Shown in pieces: positions 49,650 through 63,000 of a stretch of DNA of 64,000 nt. Numbering within the stretch: the stretch's first letter is position 1; each line of letters starts with the position of its first letter. The notes beneath the pieces were generated by a model. That model ran no database searches. It was not told the origin of the DNA and was given only the letters and a program-made list of their open reading frames with translations. Made by a program: the position numbers and the translations under genes. The DNA is from Symsagittifera roscoffensis (lineage: Eukaryota > Xenacoelomorpha > Acoela > Convolutidae). The stretch covers positions 1-64,000 of the forward strand of contig NW_026971734.1 of the NCBI RefSeq assembly GCF_963678635.1. Direction: 5' to 3'.

Positions 49650-52600
49650 TTCGACAGTCTTGACCAAAAACTGGCTTGTTTCGACCGTCTCGACCAAAAA
49701 TTGGTATGTTTTGATTTTATCAAAACAAAAATTTGAAAGTTTTGACCGTCTCGACCAAAAATTGGTATGTTTTGATTTTATCAACCAAAGTTTGGTATGT
49801 TTCGACCATCTTGACCAAAAATTGGTGTGTTATGATCTTATCGACCTCAAATTTGTATGTTCTGACCATCCCGACTAAAATTTGATATGTTATGATCGTA
49901 GCGAAATAAAAAATTGGTATGTTCTGACCGTCTCGACCAAAATTTGATATGTTTTGATCGTATCGACCAAATATTGGTATGTTTCGAACGTCTCGACCAA
50001 AAATTGATATGTTTTAATTTTATCAACCAAAAATTGGCATGTTTTGACCGTCTCGACCAAAAATTGGTATGTTTCAATCGTCTCGACCAAAAATTGGTAT
50101 GTTTCAATCGTCTCGACCAAAAATTGCTATGTTGTGATTTTATCACCCAAAGTTTGGTTTTTTTCGACCGTCTCGACAAAACTGGCGTGTTATGATCCTA
50201 TCGACCAAATTTTGGTTTGTTTCGACCGTCTCGAACAAAAATCGATATATTTTGAATTCATCACCCAAAAAATGGCATGTTTCGACCGTCTCGACATAAA
50301 TTTGGTATGTTTCGATTGTATCGACCAAAAATTGGTATGTTTTGATTTTATCAACCAAAGTTTGGTATGTTTCGACCGTCTCGACACAAAATTGGCGTGT
50401 TAAGAACCTATCGACCAAAAATTGGTATGTTTCGACCGTCTTGACCAAAAATTGGTATGCTTCGATCGTCTCGAACAAAAATTGGTATGTTTTGATTTAT
50501 CAACCAAAGTTTGGTATGTTTCGACCGTCTCGACACAAAATTGGTGTGTTAAGATCCTATCGACAAAAATTTGGTATGTTTCGACCATCTTGACCCAAAA
50601 TTGGTGTGTTATGATCGTATCGACCTCAAACTTGTATGTTCTGACCGTCTCGACTAAAATTTGATATGTTATGATCGTAGCGAAATAAAAAATTGGTATG
50701 TTCTGACAGTCTCGACCAAAAATTGGTATGTTTTGATCGTATCGACCAAATATTGGTATGTTTCGACCTTCTCGACCAAAAAGTGATATGTTTTTTTTTT
50801 GATTTTATCAACCAAAAATTGGCATGTTTCGACCATCTCGACCAAAAATTGGTATGTTTTGATCGTCTCGACAAAAATTGGTATGTTTTGATTCTATCAC
50901 TCAAAGTTTGGTTTTTTTTTGACCGTCTCGCCGCAAAATTGGTGTGTTATGATCCTATCGACCAAAAATTGGTATGTTTCGACCGTCCTGACCCAAAATT
51001 GGTGTGTTATGATCGTATCGACCTCAAATTTGTATGTTATGACCGTCTTGACTAAAATTTGATATGTTAAGATCGTCTCGACCAAAAACTGGTTTGTTTT
51101 GATCCTATCGACCAAAAATTGGTAACTTTCGACAGTCTTGACCAAAAATTGTTATTTTTTGATCGTATCGACCAAAAATTGGTACGTTTCGGCCGTCTCG
51201 ACCAAAAATTGATATGTTTTGATTTTATCAACCAAAAATTGGCATGTTTCGACAGTCTTGACGAAAAACTGGCTTGTATCGACCGTCTCGACCAAAAATT
51301 GGTATGTTTTGATTTTATCTCACAAAAATTGGCATGTTTTGACAGTCTCGACCAAAAATTGTTATGTTTCGATCGTCTCGACCAAAAATTGGTATGTTTT
51401 GATTTTATCAACCAAAGTTTGATTTGTTTCGACCGTCTCGACACAAAATTGGTATGTTTCGATTGTATCGACCAAAAATTGGTATGTTTTGATTTTATCA
51501 ACCAAAGTTTGGTATGTTTCGACCGTCTCGACCAAAAAGTGATATATTTTTTTGATTTTGTCAACCAAAAATTGGCATGTTTCGACCATCTCGACCAAAA
51601 ATTGGTATGTTTTGATCGTCTCGACAAAAATTGGTATGTTTTGATTTTATCACTCAAAGTTTGGTATTTTTTGACCGTCTCGACGCAAAATTGGTGTGTT
51701 ATGATCCTATCGACCAAAAATTGGTATGTTTCGACCGTCCTGACCCAAAATTGGTGTGTTATGATCGTATCGACCTCAAATTTGTATGTTCTGACCGTCT
51801 TGACTAAAATTTGATATGTTAAGATCGTCTCGACCAAAAATTGTTATGTTTTGATCCTATCGACCAAAAATTGGTAACTTTCGACAGTCTTGACCAAAAA
51901 CTGGCTTGTTTCGACCGTCTCGACCAAAAATTGGTATGTTTTGATTTTATCAAAACAAAAATTGGAAAATTTTGACCGTCTCGACCAAAAATTGGTATGT
52001 TTTGATTTTATCAACCAAAGTTTGGTATGTTTCGACCATCTTGACCAAAAATTGGTGTGTTATGATCTTATCGACCTCAAATTTGTATGTTCTGACCATC
52101 CCGACTAAAATTTGATATGTTATGATCGTAGCGAAATAAAAAATTGGTATGTTCTGACCGTCTCGACCAAAATTTTATATGTTTTGATCGTATCGACCAA
52201 ATATTGGTATGTTTCGAACGTCTCGACCAAAAATTGATATGTTTTAATTTTATCAACCAAAAATTGGCATGTTTTGACCGTCTCGACCAAAAATTGGTAT
52301 GTTTCAATCGTCTCGACCAAAAATTGCTATGTTGTGATTTTATCACCCAAAGTTTGGTTTTTTTCGACCGTCTCGACACAAAATTGGTGTGTTATGATCC
52401 TATCGACCAAATATTGGTTTGTTTCGACCGTCTCGAATAAAAATCGATATATTTTGAATTCATCACCCAAAAATTGGCATGTTTCGACCGTCTCGACATA
52501 AATTTGGTATGTTTCGATTGTATCGACCAAAAATTGGTATGTTTTGATTTTATCAACCAAAGTTTGGTATGTTTCGACCGTCTCGACACAAAATTGGCGT

Positions 52601-52700
52601 GTTAAGAACCTATCGACCAAAAATTGGTATGTTTCGACCGTCTTGACCAAAAATTGGTATGTTTCGATCGTCTCGAACAAAAATTGGTATGTTTTGATTT
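49650..52700 (+). repeat. ~2.2-kb higher-order repeat pair
   Basis: Units from ~49,660 onward recur from ~51,890 (offset 2,230 bp). Units from 50,190 recur at 52,392 (offset 2,202 bp) after loss of about one monomer near 52,330. The first copy also contains a further ~1-kb segment related to the left flank (48,700-49,080 and 51,110-51,430). Confidence 0.7.
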
Positions 52701-53771
52701 ATCAACCAAAGTTTGGTATGTTTCGACCGTCTCGACACAAAATTGGTGTGTTAAGATCCTATCGACAAAAATTTGGTATGTTTCGACCATCTTGACCCAA
52801 AATTGGTGTGTTATGATCGTATCGACCTCAAACTTGTATGTTCTGACCGTCTCGACTAAAATTTGATATGTTATGATCGTAGCGAAATAAAAAATTGGTA
52901 TGTTCTGACCGTCTCGACCAAAAATTGGTTTGTTTTGATCGTATCGACCAAATATTGGTATGTTTCGACCATCTCGACCAAAAATTGGTATGTTTTGATC
53001 GTCTCGACAAAAATTGGTATGTTTTGATTCTATCACTCAAAGTTTGGTATTTTTTGACCGTCTCGACGCAAAATTGGTGTGTTATGATCCTATCGACCAA
53101 ATATTGGTTTGTTTCGACCGTCTCGAATAAAAATCGATATATTTTGAATTCATCACCCAAAAATTGGCATGTTTCGACCGTCTCGACATAAATTTGGTAT
53201 GTTTCGATTGTATCGACCAAAAATTGGTATGTTTTGATTTTATCAACCAAAGTTTGGTATGTTTCGACCGTCTCGACACAAAATTTACGTGTTAAGAACC
53301 TATCGACCAAAAATTGGTATGTTTCGACCGTCTTGACCAAAAATTGGTATGTTTCGATCGTCTCGAACAAAAATTGGTATGTTTTGATTTATCAACCAAA
53401 GTTTGGTATGTTTCGACCGTCTCGACACAAAATTGGTGTGTTAAGATCCTATCGACAAAAATTTGGTATGTTTCGACCATCTTGACCCAAAATTGGTGTG
53501 TTATGATCGTATCGACCTCAAACTTGTATGTTCTGACCGTCTCGACTAAAATTTGATATGTTATGATCGTAGCGAAATAAAAAATTGGTATGTTCTGACC
53601 GTCTCGACCAAAAATTGGTATGTTTTGATCGTATCGACCAAATATTGGTATGTTTCGACCATCTCGACCAAAAATTGGTATGTTTTGATCGTCTCGACAA
53701 AAATTGGTATGTTTTGATTCTATCACTCAAAGTTTGGTATTTTTTGACCGTCTCGACGCAAAATTGGTGTG
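52392..53771 (+). repeat. 690-bp tandem duplication
   Basis: The segment starting at ~52,392 is repeated at ~53,082 with an offset of 690 bp, including the CGATATATTTTGAATTCATC unit. The copies are nearly identical by eye. Confidence 0.8.
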
Positions 53772-53916
53772 TTATGATCCTATCGACCAAAAATTGGTAT
53801 GTTTCGACCGTCCTGACCCAAAATTGGTGCGTTATGATCGTATCGACCTCAAATTTGTATGTTCTGACCGTCTTTACTAAAATTTGATATGTTAAGATCG
53901 TCTCGACCAAAAATTG

Positions 53917-56900
53917 TTATGTTTTGATCCTATCGACCAAAAATTGGTAGTTTTCGACAGTATTGACCAAAAACTGGCTTGTTTCGACCATCTCGACCAA
54001 AAATTGGTATGTTTTGATTTTATCAAAACAAAAATTGGAATGTTTTGACCGTCTCGACCAAAAATTGGTATGTTTCGATCGTCTCGACCAAAAATTGGTA
54101 TGTTTTGATTTTATCAACCAAAGTTTGGGATGTTTTGACCATCTTGACCAAAAATTGGTGTGTTATGATCTTATCGACCTCAAATTTGTATGTTCTGATC
54201 ATCCCGACTAAAATTTGATATGTTATGATCGTAGCGAAATAAAAAAATGGTATGATCTGACCGTCTCGACGATAAATTTGATATGTTTTGATCGTATCGA
54301 CAAAATTTTGGTATGTTTCGAACGTCTCGACCAAAAATTGATATGTTTTAATTTTATCAACCAAAAATTGGCATGTTTTGACCGTCTCGACCAAATTGGT
54401 CTGTTTCAATCGTCTCGACCAAAAATTGGTATGTTGTGATTTTATCACCCAAAGTTTGGTATTTTTCGACCGTCTCGACACAAAATTGGTGTGTTATGAT
54501 CCTATCGACCAAATATTGGTTTGTTTCGACGTCTCGAATAAAAATCGATATATTTTGAATTCATCAACCAAAAACTAGCATGTTTCGACCGTCTCGACAT
54601 AAATTTGGTATTTTTCGATTGTGTCGACCAAAAATTGGTATGTTTTGATTTTATCAACCAAAGTTTGGTATGTTTCGACCGTCTCGACACAAAATTGGCG
54701 TGTTAAGAACCTATCGACCAAAAATTGGTATGTTTCGACCGTCTTGACCAAAAATTGGTATGTTTCGATCGTCTCGAACAAAAATTGGTATGTTTTGAGT
54801 TATCAACCAAAGTTTGGTATGTTTCGACCGTCTCGACACAAAATTGGTGTGTTAAGATCCTATCGACAAAAAATTGGTATGTTTCGACCATCTTGACCCA
54901 AAATTGGTGTGTTATGATCATATCGACCTCAATTTTGTATGTTCTGACCGTCCCGACTAAAATTTGATATGTTATGAACGTAGCGAAATAAAAAATTGGT
55001 ATGTTCTGACCGTCTCGACCAAAAATTGGTATGTTTTGATCGTATCGACCAAATATTGGTATGTTTCGACCGTCTCGACCAAAAAGTGATGTGTTTTTTT
55101 TTGATTTTATGAACCAAAAATTGGCATGTTTCGACCATCTCGACCAAAAATTGGTATGTTTTGATCGTCTCGACAAAAATTGGTATGTTTTGATTCTATC
55201 ACTCAAAGTTTGGTATTTTTTGACCGTCTCGACGCAAAATTGGTGTGTTATGATCCTATCGACCAAAATTGGTATGTTTCGACCGTCCTGACCCAAAATT
55301 GGTGTGTTATGATCGTATCGACCTCAAATTTGTATGTTCTGACCGTCTTGACTAAAATTTGATATGTTAAGATCGTCTCGACCAAAAATTGTTATGTTTT
55401 GATCCTATCGACCAAAAATTGGTAGTTTTCGACAGTATTGACCAAAAACTGGCTTGTTTCGACCATCTCGACCAAAAATTGGTATGTTTTGATTTTATCA
55501 AAACAAAAATTGGAATGTTTTGACCGTCTCGACCAAAAATTGGTATGTTTCGATCGTCTCGACCAAAAATTGGTATGTTTTGATTTTATCAACCAAAGTT
55601 TGGAATGTTTTGACCATCTTGACCAAAAATTGGTGTGTTATGATCTTATCGACCTCAAATTTGTATGTTTTGATCATCCCGACTAAAATTTGATATGTTA
55701 TGATCGTAGCGAAATAAAAAAATGGTATGATCTGACCGTCTCGACGATAAATTTGATATGTTTTGATCGTATCGACAAAATTTTGGTATGTTTCGAACGT
55801 CTCGACCAAAAATTGATATGTTTTAATTTTATCAACCAAAAATTGGCATGTTTTGACCGTCTCGACCAAAAATTGGTCTGTTTCAATCGTCTCGACCAAA
55901 AATTGGTATGTTGTGATTTTATCACCCAAAGTTTGGTATTTTTCGACCGTCTCGACACAAAATTGGTGTGTTATGATCCTATCGACCAAATATTGGTTTG
56001 TTTCGACGTCTCGAATAAAAATCGATATATTTTGAATTCATCAACCAAAAACTAGCATGTTTCGACCGTCTCGACATAAATTTGGTATTTTTCGATTGTG
56101 TCGACCAAAAATTGGTATGTTTTGATTTTATCAACCAAAGTTTGGTATGTTTCGACCGTCTCGACACAAAATTGGCGTGTTAAGAACCTATCGACCAAAA
56201 ATTGGTATGTTTCGACCGTCTTGACCAAAAATTGGTATGTTTCGATCGTCTCGAACAAAAATTGGTATGTTTTGAGTTATCAACCAAAGTTTGGTATGTT
56301 TCGACCGTCTCGGCACAAAATTGGTGTGTTAAGATCCTATCGACAAAAAATTGGTATGTTTCGACCATCTTGACCCAAAATTGGTGTGTTATGATCATAT
56401 CGACCTCAATTTTGTATGTTCTGACCGTCCCGACTAAAATTTGATATGTTATGAACGTAGCGAAATAAAAAATTGGTATGTTCTGACCCTCTCGACCAAA
56501 AATTGGTATGTTTTGATCGTATCGACCAAATATTGGTATGTTTCGACCGTCTCGACCAAAAAGTGATATGTTTTTTTTTGATTTTATGAACCAAAAATTG
56601 GCATGTTTCGACCATCTCGACCAAAAATTGGTATGTTTTGATCGTCTCGACAAAAATTGGTATGTTTTGATTCTATCACTCAAAGTTTGGTATTTTTTGA
56701 CCGTCTCGACGCAAAATTGGTGTGTTATGATCCTATCGACCAAAAATTGGTATGTTTCGACCGTCCTGACCCAAAATTGGTGTGTTATGATCGTATCGAC
56801 CTCAAACTTGTATGTTCTGACCGTCTCGACTAAAATTTGATATGTTATGATCGTAGCGAAATAAAAAATTGGTATGTTCTGACCGTCTCGACCAAAAATT

Positions 56901-59900
56901 GGTATGTTTTGATCGTATCGACCAAATATTGGTATGTTTCGACCATCTCGACCAAAAATTGGTATGTTTTGATCGTCTCGACAAAAATTGGTATGTTTTG
57001 ATTCTATCACTCAAAGTTTGGTATTTTTTGACCGTCTCGGAGCAAAATTGGTGTGTTATGATCCTATCGACCAAAAATTGGTATGTTTCGACCGTCCTGA
57101 CCCAAAATTGGTGCGTTATGATCGTATCGACCTCAAATTTGTATGTTCTGACCGTCTTTACTAAAATTTGATATGTTAAGATCGTCTCGACCAAAAATTG
57201 TTATGTTTTGATCCTATCGACCAAAAATTGGTAGTTTTCGACAGTATTGACCAAAAACTGGCTTGTTTCGACCATCTCGACCAAAAATTGGTATGTTTTG
57301 ATTTTATCAAAACAAAAATTGGAATGTTTTGACCGTCTCGACCAAAAATTGGTATGTTTCGATCGTCTCGACCAAAAATTGGTATGTTTTGATTTTATCA
57401 ACCAAAGTTTGGGATGTTTTGACCATCTTGACCAAAAATTGGTGTGTTATGATCTTATCGACCTCAAATTTGTATGTTCTGATCATCCCGACTAAAATTT
57501 GATATGTTATGATCGTAGCGAAATAAAAAAATGGTATGATCTGACCGTCTCGACGATAAATTTGATATGTTTTGATCGTATCGACAAAATTTTGGTATGT
57601 TTCGAACGTCTCGACCAAAAATTGATATGTTTTAATTTTATCAACCAAAAATTGGCATGTTTTGACCGTCTCGACCAAAAATTGGTCTGTTTCAATCGTC
57701 TCGACCAAAAATTGGTATGTTGTGATTTTATCACCCAAAGTTTGGTATTTTTCGACCGTCTCGACACAAAATTGGTGTGTTATGATCCTATCGACCAAAT
57801 ATTGGTTTGTTTCGACGTCTCGAATAAAAATCGATATATTTTGAATTCATCAACCAAAAACTAGCATGTTTCGACCGTCTCGACATAAATTTGGTATTTT
57901 TCGATTGTGTCGACCAAAAATTGGTATGTTTTGATTTTATCAACCAAAGTTTGGTATGTTTCGACCGTCTCGACACAAAATTGGCGTGTTAAGAACCTAT
58001 CGACCAAAAATTGGTATGTTTCGACCGTCTTGACCAAAAATTGGTATGTTTCGATCGTCTCGAACAAAAATTGGTATGTTTTGAGTTATCAACCAAAGTT
58101 TGGTATGTTTCGACCGTCTCGACACAAAATTGGTGTGTTAAGATCCTATCGACAAAAAATTGGTATGTTTCGACCATCTTGACCCAAAATTGGTGTGTTA
58201 TGATCATATCGACCTCAATTTTGTATGTTCTGACCGTCCCGACTAAAATTTGATATGTTATGAACGTAGCGAAATAAAAAATTGGTATGTTCTGACCGTC
58301 TCGACCAAAAATTGGTATGTTTTGATCGTATCGACCAAATATTGGTATGTTTCGACCGTCTCGACCAAAAAGTGATGTGTTTTTTTTTGATTTTATGAAC
58401 CAAAAATTGGCATGTTTCGACCATCTCGACCAAAAATTGGTATGTTTTGATCGTCTCGACAAAAATTGGTATGTTTTGATTCTATCACTCAAAGTTTGGT
58501 ATTTTTTGACCGTCTCGACGCAAAATTGGTGTGTTATGATCCTATCGACCAAAAATTGGTATGTTTCGACCGTCCTGACCCAAAATTGGTGTGTTATGAT
58601 CGTATCGACCTCAAATTTGTATGTTCTGACCGTCTTGACTAAAATTTGATATGTTAAGATCGTCTCGACCAAAAATTGTTATGTTTTGATCCTATCGACC
58701 AAAAATTGGTAGTTTTCGACAGTATTGACCAAAAACTGGCTTGTTTCGACCATCTCGACCAAAAATTGGTATGTTTTGATTTTATCAAAACAAAAATTGG
58801 AATGTTTTGACCGTCTCGACCAAAAATTGGTATGTTTCGATCGTCTCGACCAAAAATTGGTATGTTTTGATTTTATCAACCAAAGTTTGGAATGTTTTGA
58901 CCATCTTGACCAAAAATTGGTGTGTTATGATCTTATCGACCTCAAATTTGTATGTTCTGATCATCCCGACTAAAATTTGATATGTTATGATCGTAGCGAA
59001 ATAAAAAAATGGTATGATCTGACCGTCTCGACGATAAATTTGATATGTTTTGATCGTATCGACAAAATTTTGGTATGTTTCGAACGTCTCGACCAAAAAT
59101 TGATATGTTTTAATTTTATCAACCAAAAATTGGCATGTTTTGACCGTCTCGACCAAAAATTGGTCTGTTTCAATCGTCTCGACCAAAAATTGGTATGTTG
59201 TGATTTTATCACCCAAAGTTTGGTATTTTTCGACCGTCTCGACACAAAATTGGTGTGTTATGATCCTATCGACCAAATATTGGTTTGTTTCGACGTCTCG
59301 AATAAAAATCGATATATTTTGAATTCATCAACCAAAAACTAGCATGTTTCGACCGTCTCGACATAAATTTGGTATTTTTCGATTGTGTCGACCAAAAATT
59401 GGTATGTTTTGATTTTATCAACCAAAGTTTGGTATGTTTCGACCGTCTCGACACAAAATTGGCGTGTTAAGAACCTATCGACCAAAAATTGGTATGTTTC
59501 GACCGTCTTGACCAAAAATTGGTATGTTTCGATCGTCTCGAACAAAAATTGGTATGTTTTGAGTTATCAACCAAAGTTTGGTATGTTTCGACCGTCTCGG
59601 CACAAAATTGGTGTGTTAAGATCCTATCGACAAAAAATTGGTATGTTTCGACCATCTTGACCCAAAATTGGTGTGTTATGATCATATCGACCTCAATTTT
59701 GTATGTTCTGACCGTCCCGACTAAAATTTGATATGTTATGAACGTAGCGAAATAAAAAATTGGTATGTTCTGACCGTCTCGACCAAAAATTGGTATGTTT
59801 TGATCGTATCGACCAAATATTGGTATGTTTCGACCGTCTCGACCAAAAAGTGATATGTTTTTTTTTGATTTTATGAACCAAAAATTGGCATGTTTCGACC

Positions 59901-62900
59901 ATCTCGACCAAAAATTGGTATGTTTTGATCGTCTCGACAAAAATTGGTATGTTTTGATTCTATCACTCAAAGTTTGGTATTTTTTGACCGTCTCGACGCA
60001 AAATTGGTGTGTTATGATCCTATCGACCAAAAATTGGTATGTTTCGACCGTCCTGACCCAAAATTGGTGTGTTATGATCGTATCGACCTCAAATTTGTAT
60101 GTTCTGACCGTCTTGACTAAAATTTGATATGTTAAGATCGTCTCGACCAAAAATTGTTATGTTTTGATCCTATCGACCAAAAATTGGTAACTTTCGACAG
60201 TCTTGACCAAAAACTGGCTTGTTTCGACCGTCTCGACCAAAAACTGGTATGTTTTGATTTTATCAAAACAAAAATTGGAATGTTTTGACCGTCTCGACCA
60301 AAAATTGGTATGTTTCGATCGTCTCGACCAAAAATTGGTATGTTTTGATTTTATCAACCAAAGTTTGGTATGTTTTGACCATCTTGACCAAAAATTGGTG
60401 TGTTATGATCTTATCGACCTCAAATTTGTTTGTTCTGACCATCCCGACTAAAATTTGATATGTTATGATCGTAGCGAAATAAAAAATTGTTATGTTCTGA
60501 CCGTCTCGACCAAAATTTGATATGCTTTGATCGTATCGACCAAATATTGGTATGTTTCGAACGTCTCGACCAAAAATTGATATGTTTTAATTTTATCAAC
60601 CAAAAATTGGCATTTTGTGACCGTCTCGACCGTCTCGACCAAAAATTGGTATGTTTCAATCGTCTCGACCAAAAATTGGTATGTTGTGATTTTATCACCC
60701 AAAGTTTGGTATTTTTCGACCGTCTCGACACAAAATTGGTGTGTTATGATCCTATCGACCAAATATTGGTTTGTTTAAACCGTCTCCAATAAAAATCGAT
60801 ATTTTTTGAATTCATCAACCAAAAATTAGCATGTTTCGACCGTCTCGACATAAATTTGGTATGTTTCGATTGTATCGACCAAAAATTGGTATGTTTTGAT
60901 TTTATCAACCAAAATTTGGTATGTTTGACCGTCTCGACACAAAATTGGCGTGATAAGAACCTATCGACCAAAAATTGGTATGTTTCGACCATCTTGACCC
61001 AAAATAGGTGTGTTATGATCGTATCGACCTCAATTTTGTATGTTCTGACCGTCCCGACTAAAATTTGATATGTTATGATCTTAGCGAAATAAAAAATTGG
61101 TATGTTCTGACCGTCTCGACCAAAAATTGGTATGTTTTGATCGTATCGACCAAATATTGGTATGTTTCGACCGTCTCGACCAAAAAGTGATATGTTTTTT
61201 TTTTGATTTTATCAACCAAAAATTGGCATGTTTCGACCATCTCGACCAAAAATTGGTATGTTTTGATCGTCTCGACAAAAATTGGTATGTTTTGATTCTA
61301 TCACTCAAAGTTTGGTATGTTTCAACCGTCTCGACGCAAAATTGGTTTGTTATGATCCTATCGACCAAAAATTGGTACGTTTCGACAGTCTCGACCGGAA
61401 ACTGGCATATTTCAACCGTTCGAATGAAAAATGGTATGTTTTGATCCTCTCGGCCAAAAAATAGTAGGTTTTGATTCTATCAACCAAAGTTTGGTATGTT
61501 TCAACCGTCTCGACGCAAAATTGGTTTGTTATGATCCTATCGACCAAAAATTGGTATGTTTCGACCGTCCTGACCCAAAATTGGTGTGTTATGATCGTAT
61601 CGACCTCAAATTTGTATGTTCTGACCGTCTTGACTAAAATTTGATATGTTAAGATCGTCTCGACCAAAATTTGTTATGTTTTGATCCTATCGACCAAAAA
61701 ATGGTAACTTTCGACAGTCTTGACCAAAAACTGGCTTGTTTCGACCGTCTCGACCAAAAATTGGTATGTTTTGATTTTATCAAAACAAAAATTGGAATGT
61801 TTTGACCGTCTCGACCAAAAATTGGTATGTTTCGATCGTCTCGACCAAAAATTGGTATGTTTTGATTTTATCAACCAAAGTTTGGTATGTTTCGACCATC
61901 TTGACCAAAAATTGGTGTGTTATGATCTTATCGACCTCAAATTTGTATGTTCTGACCATCCCGACTAAAATTTGATATGTTATGATCGTAGCGAAATAAA
62001 ATATTGGTATGTTCTGACCGTCTCGACCAAAATTTGATATGTTTTGATCGTATCGACCAAATATTGGTATGTTTCGAACGTCTCGACCAAAAATTGATAT
62101 GTTTTATTTTTATCAACCAAAAATTGGCATGTTTTGACCGTCTCGACCAAAAATTGGTATGTTTCAATCGTCTCGACCAAAAATTGGTATGTTGTGATTT
62201 TATCACCCAAAGTTTGGTATTTTTCGACCGTTTTGACACAAAATTGGTGTGTTATGATCCTATCGACCAAATATTGGTTTGTTTCGACCGTCTCGAATAA
62301 AAATCGATATATTTTGAATTCATCAACCAAAAATTGGCATGTTTCGACCGTCTCGACATAAATTTGGTATGTTTCGATTGTATCGACCAAAAATTGGTAT
62401 GTTTTGATTTTATCAACCAAAGTTTGGTATGTTTCGACCGTCTCGACACAAAATTGGCGTGGTAAGAACCTATCGACCAAAAATTGGTATGTTTTGACCG
62501 TCTTGACCAAAAATTGGTATGTTTCAATCGTCTCGAACAAAAATTGGTTTGTTTTGATTTTCTCAACCAAAAATTGGTATGTTTCGACCGTCTTGACACA
62601 AAATTGGCGTGTTAAGATCCTATCGACCAAAAATTGGTATGTTTCGACCGTCTTGACCAAAAATTGGTGTGTTATGATCTTATCGACCTCAAATTTGTAT
62701 GTTCTGACCATCCCGACTAAAATTTGTTATGTTATGATTGTAGCGAAATAAAAAATTGGTATATCCTGACCGTCTCGACCAAAATTTGATATGTTTTGAT
62801 CGTATCGACCAAATATCGGTATGTTTCGAACGTCTCGATCAAAAATTGATATGTTTTGATTTTATCAACTAAAAATTGGCATGTTTCGACAGTCTCGACC

Positions 62901-63000
62901 GTCTCGACCAAAAATTGGTATGTTTCAATCGTCTCGACCAAACATTGGTATGTTTTGATTTTATCACCCAAAGTTTGGTATTTTTCGACCGTCTCGACAC
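53917..63000 (+). repeat. ~1,478-bp higher-order repeat, about six copies
   Basis: The same unit group (GTTATGTTTTGATCCTATCG, then the T-to-C varying TTTTCGACAGTATTG unit) starts at 53,917, 55,392, 57,201, 58,679, 60,157 and 61,674. Spacings are 1,475, 1,809, 1,478, 1,478 and 1,517 bp. The 1,809-bp block equals 1,478 plus about 331 bp, an 11-monomer segment near 56,800-57,190 that matches ~53,520-53,910. The central copies look almost identical over their full length. The last copy is more divergent. Confidence 0.88.
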
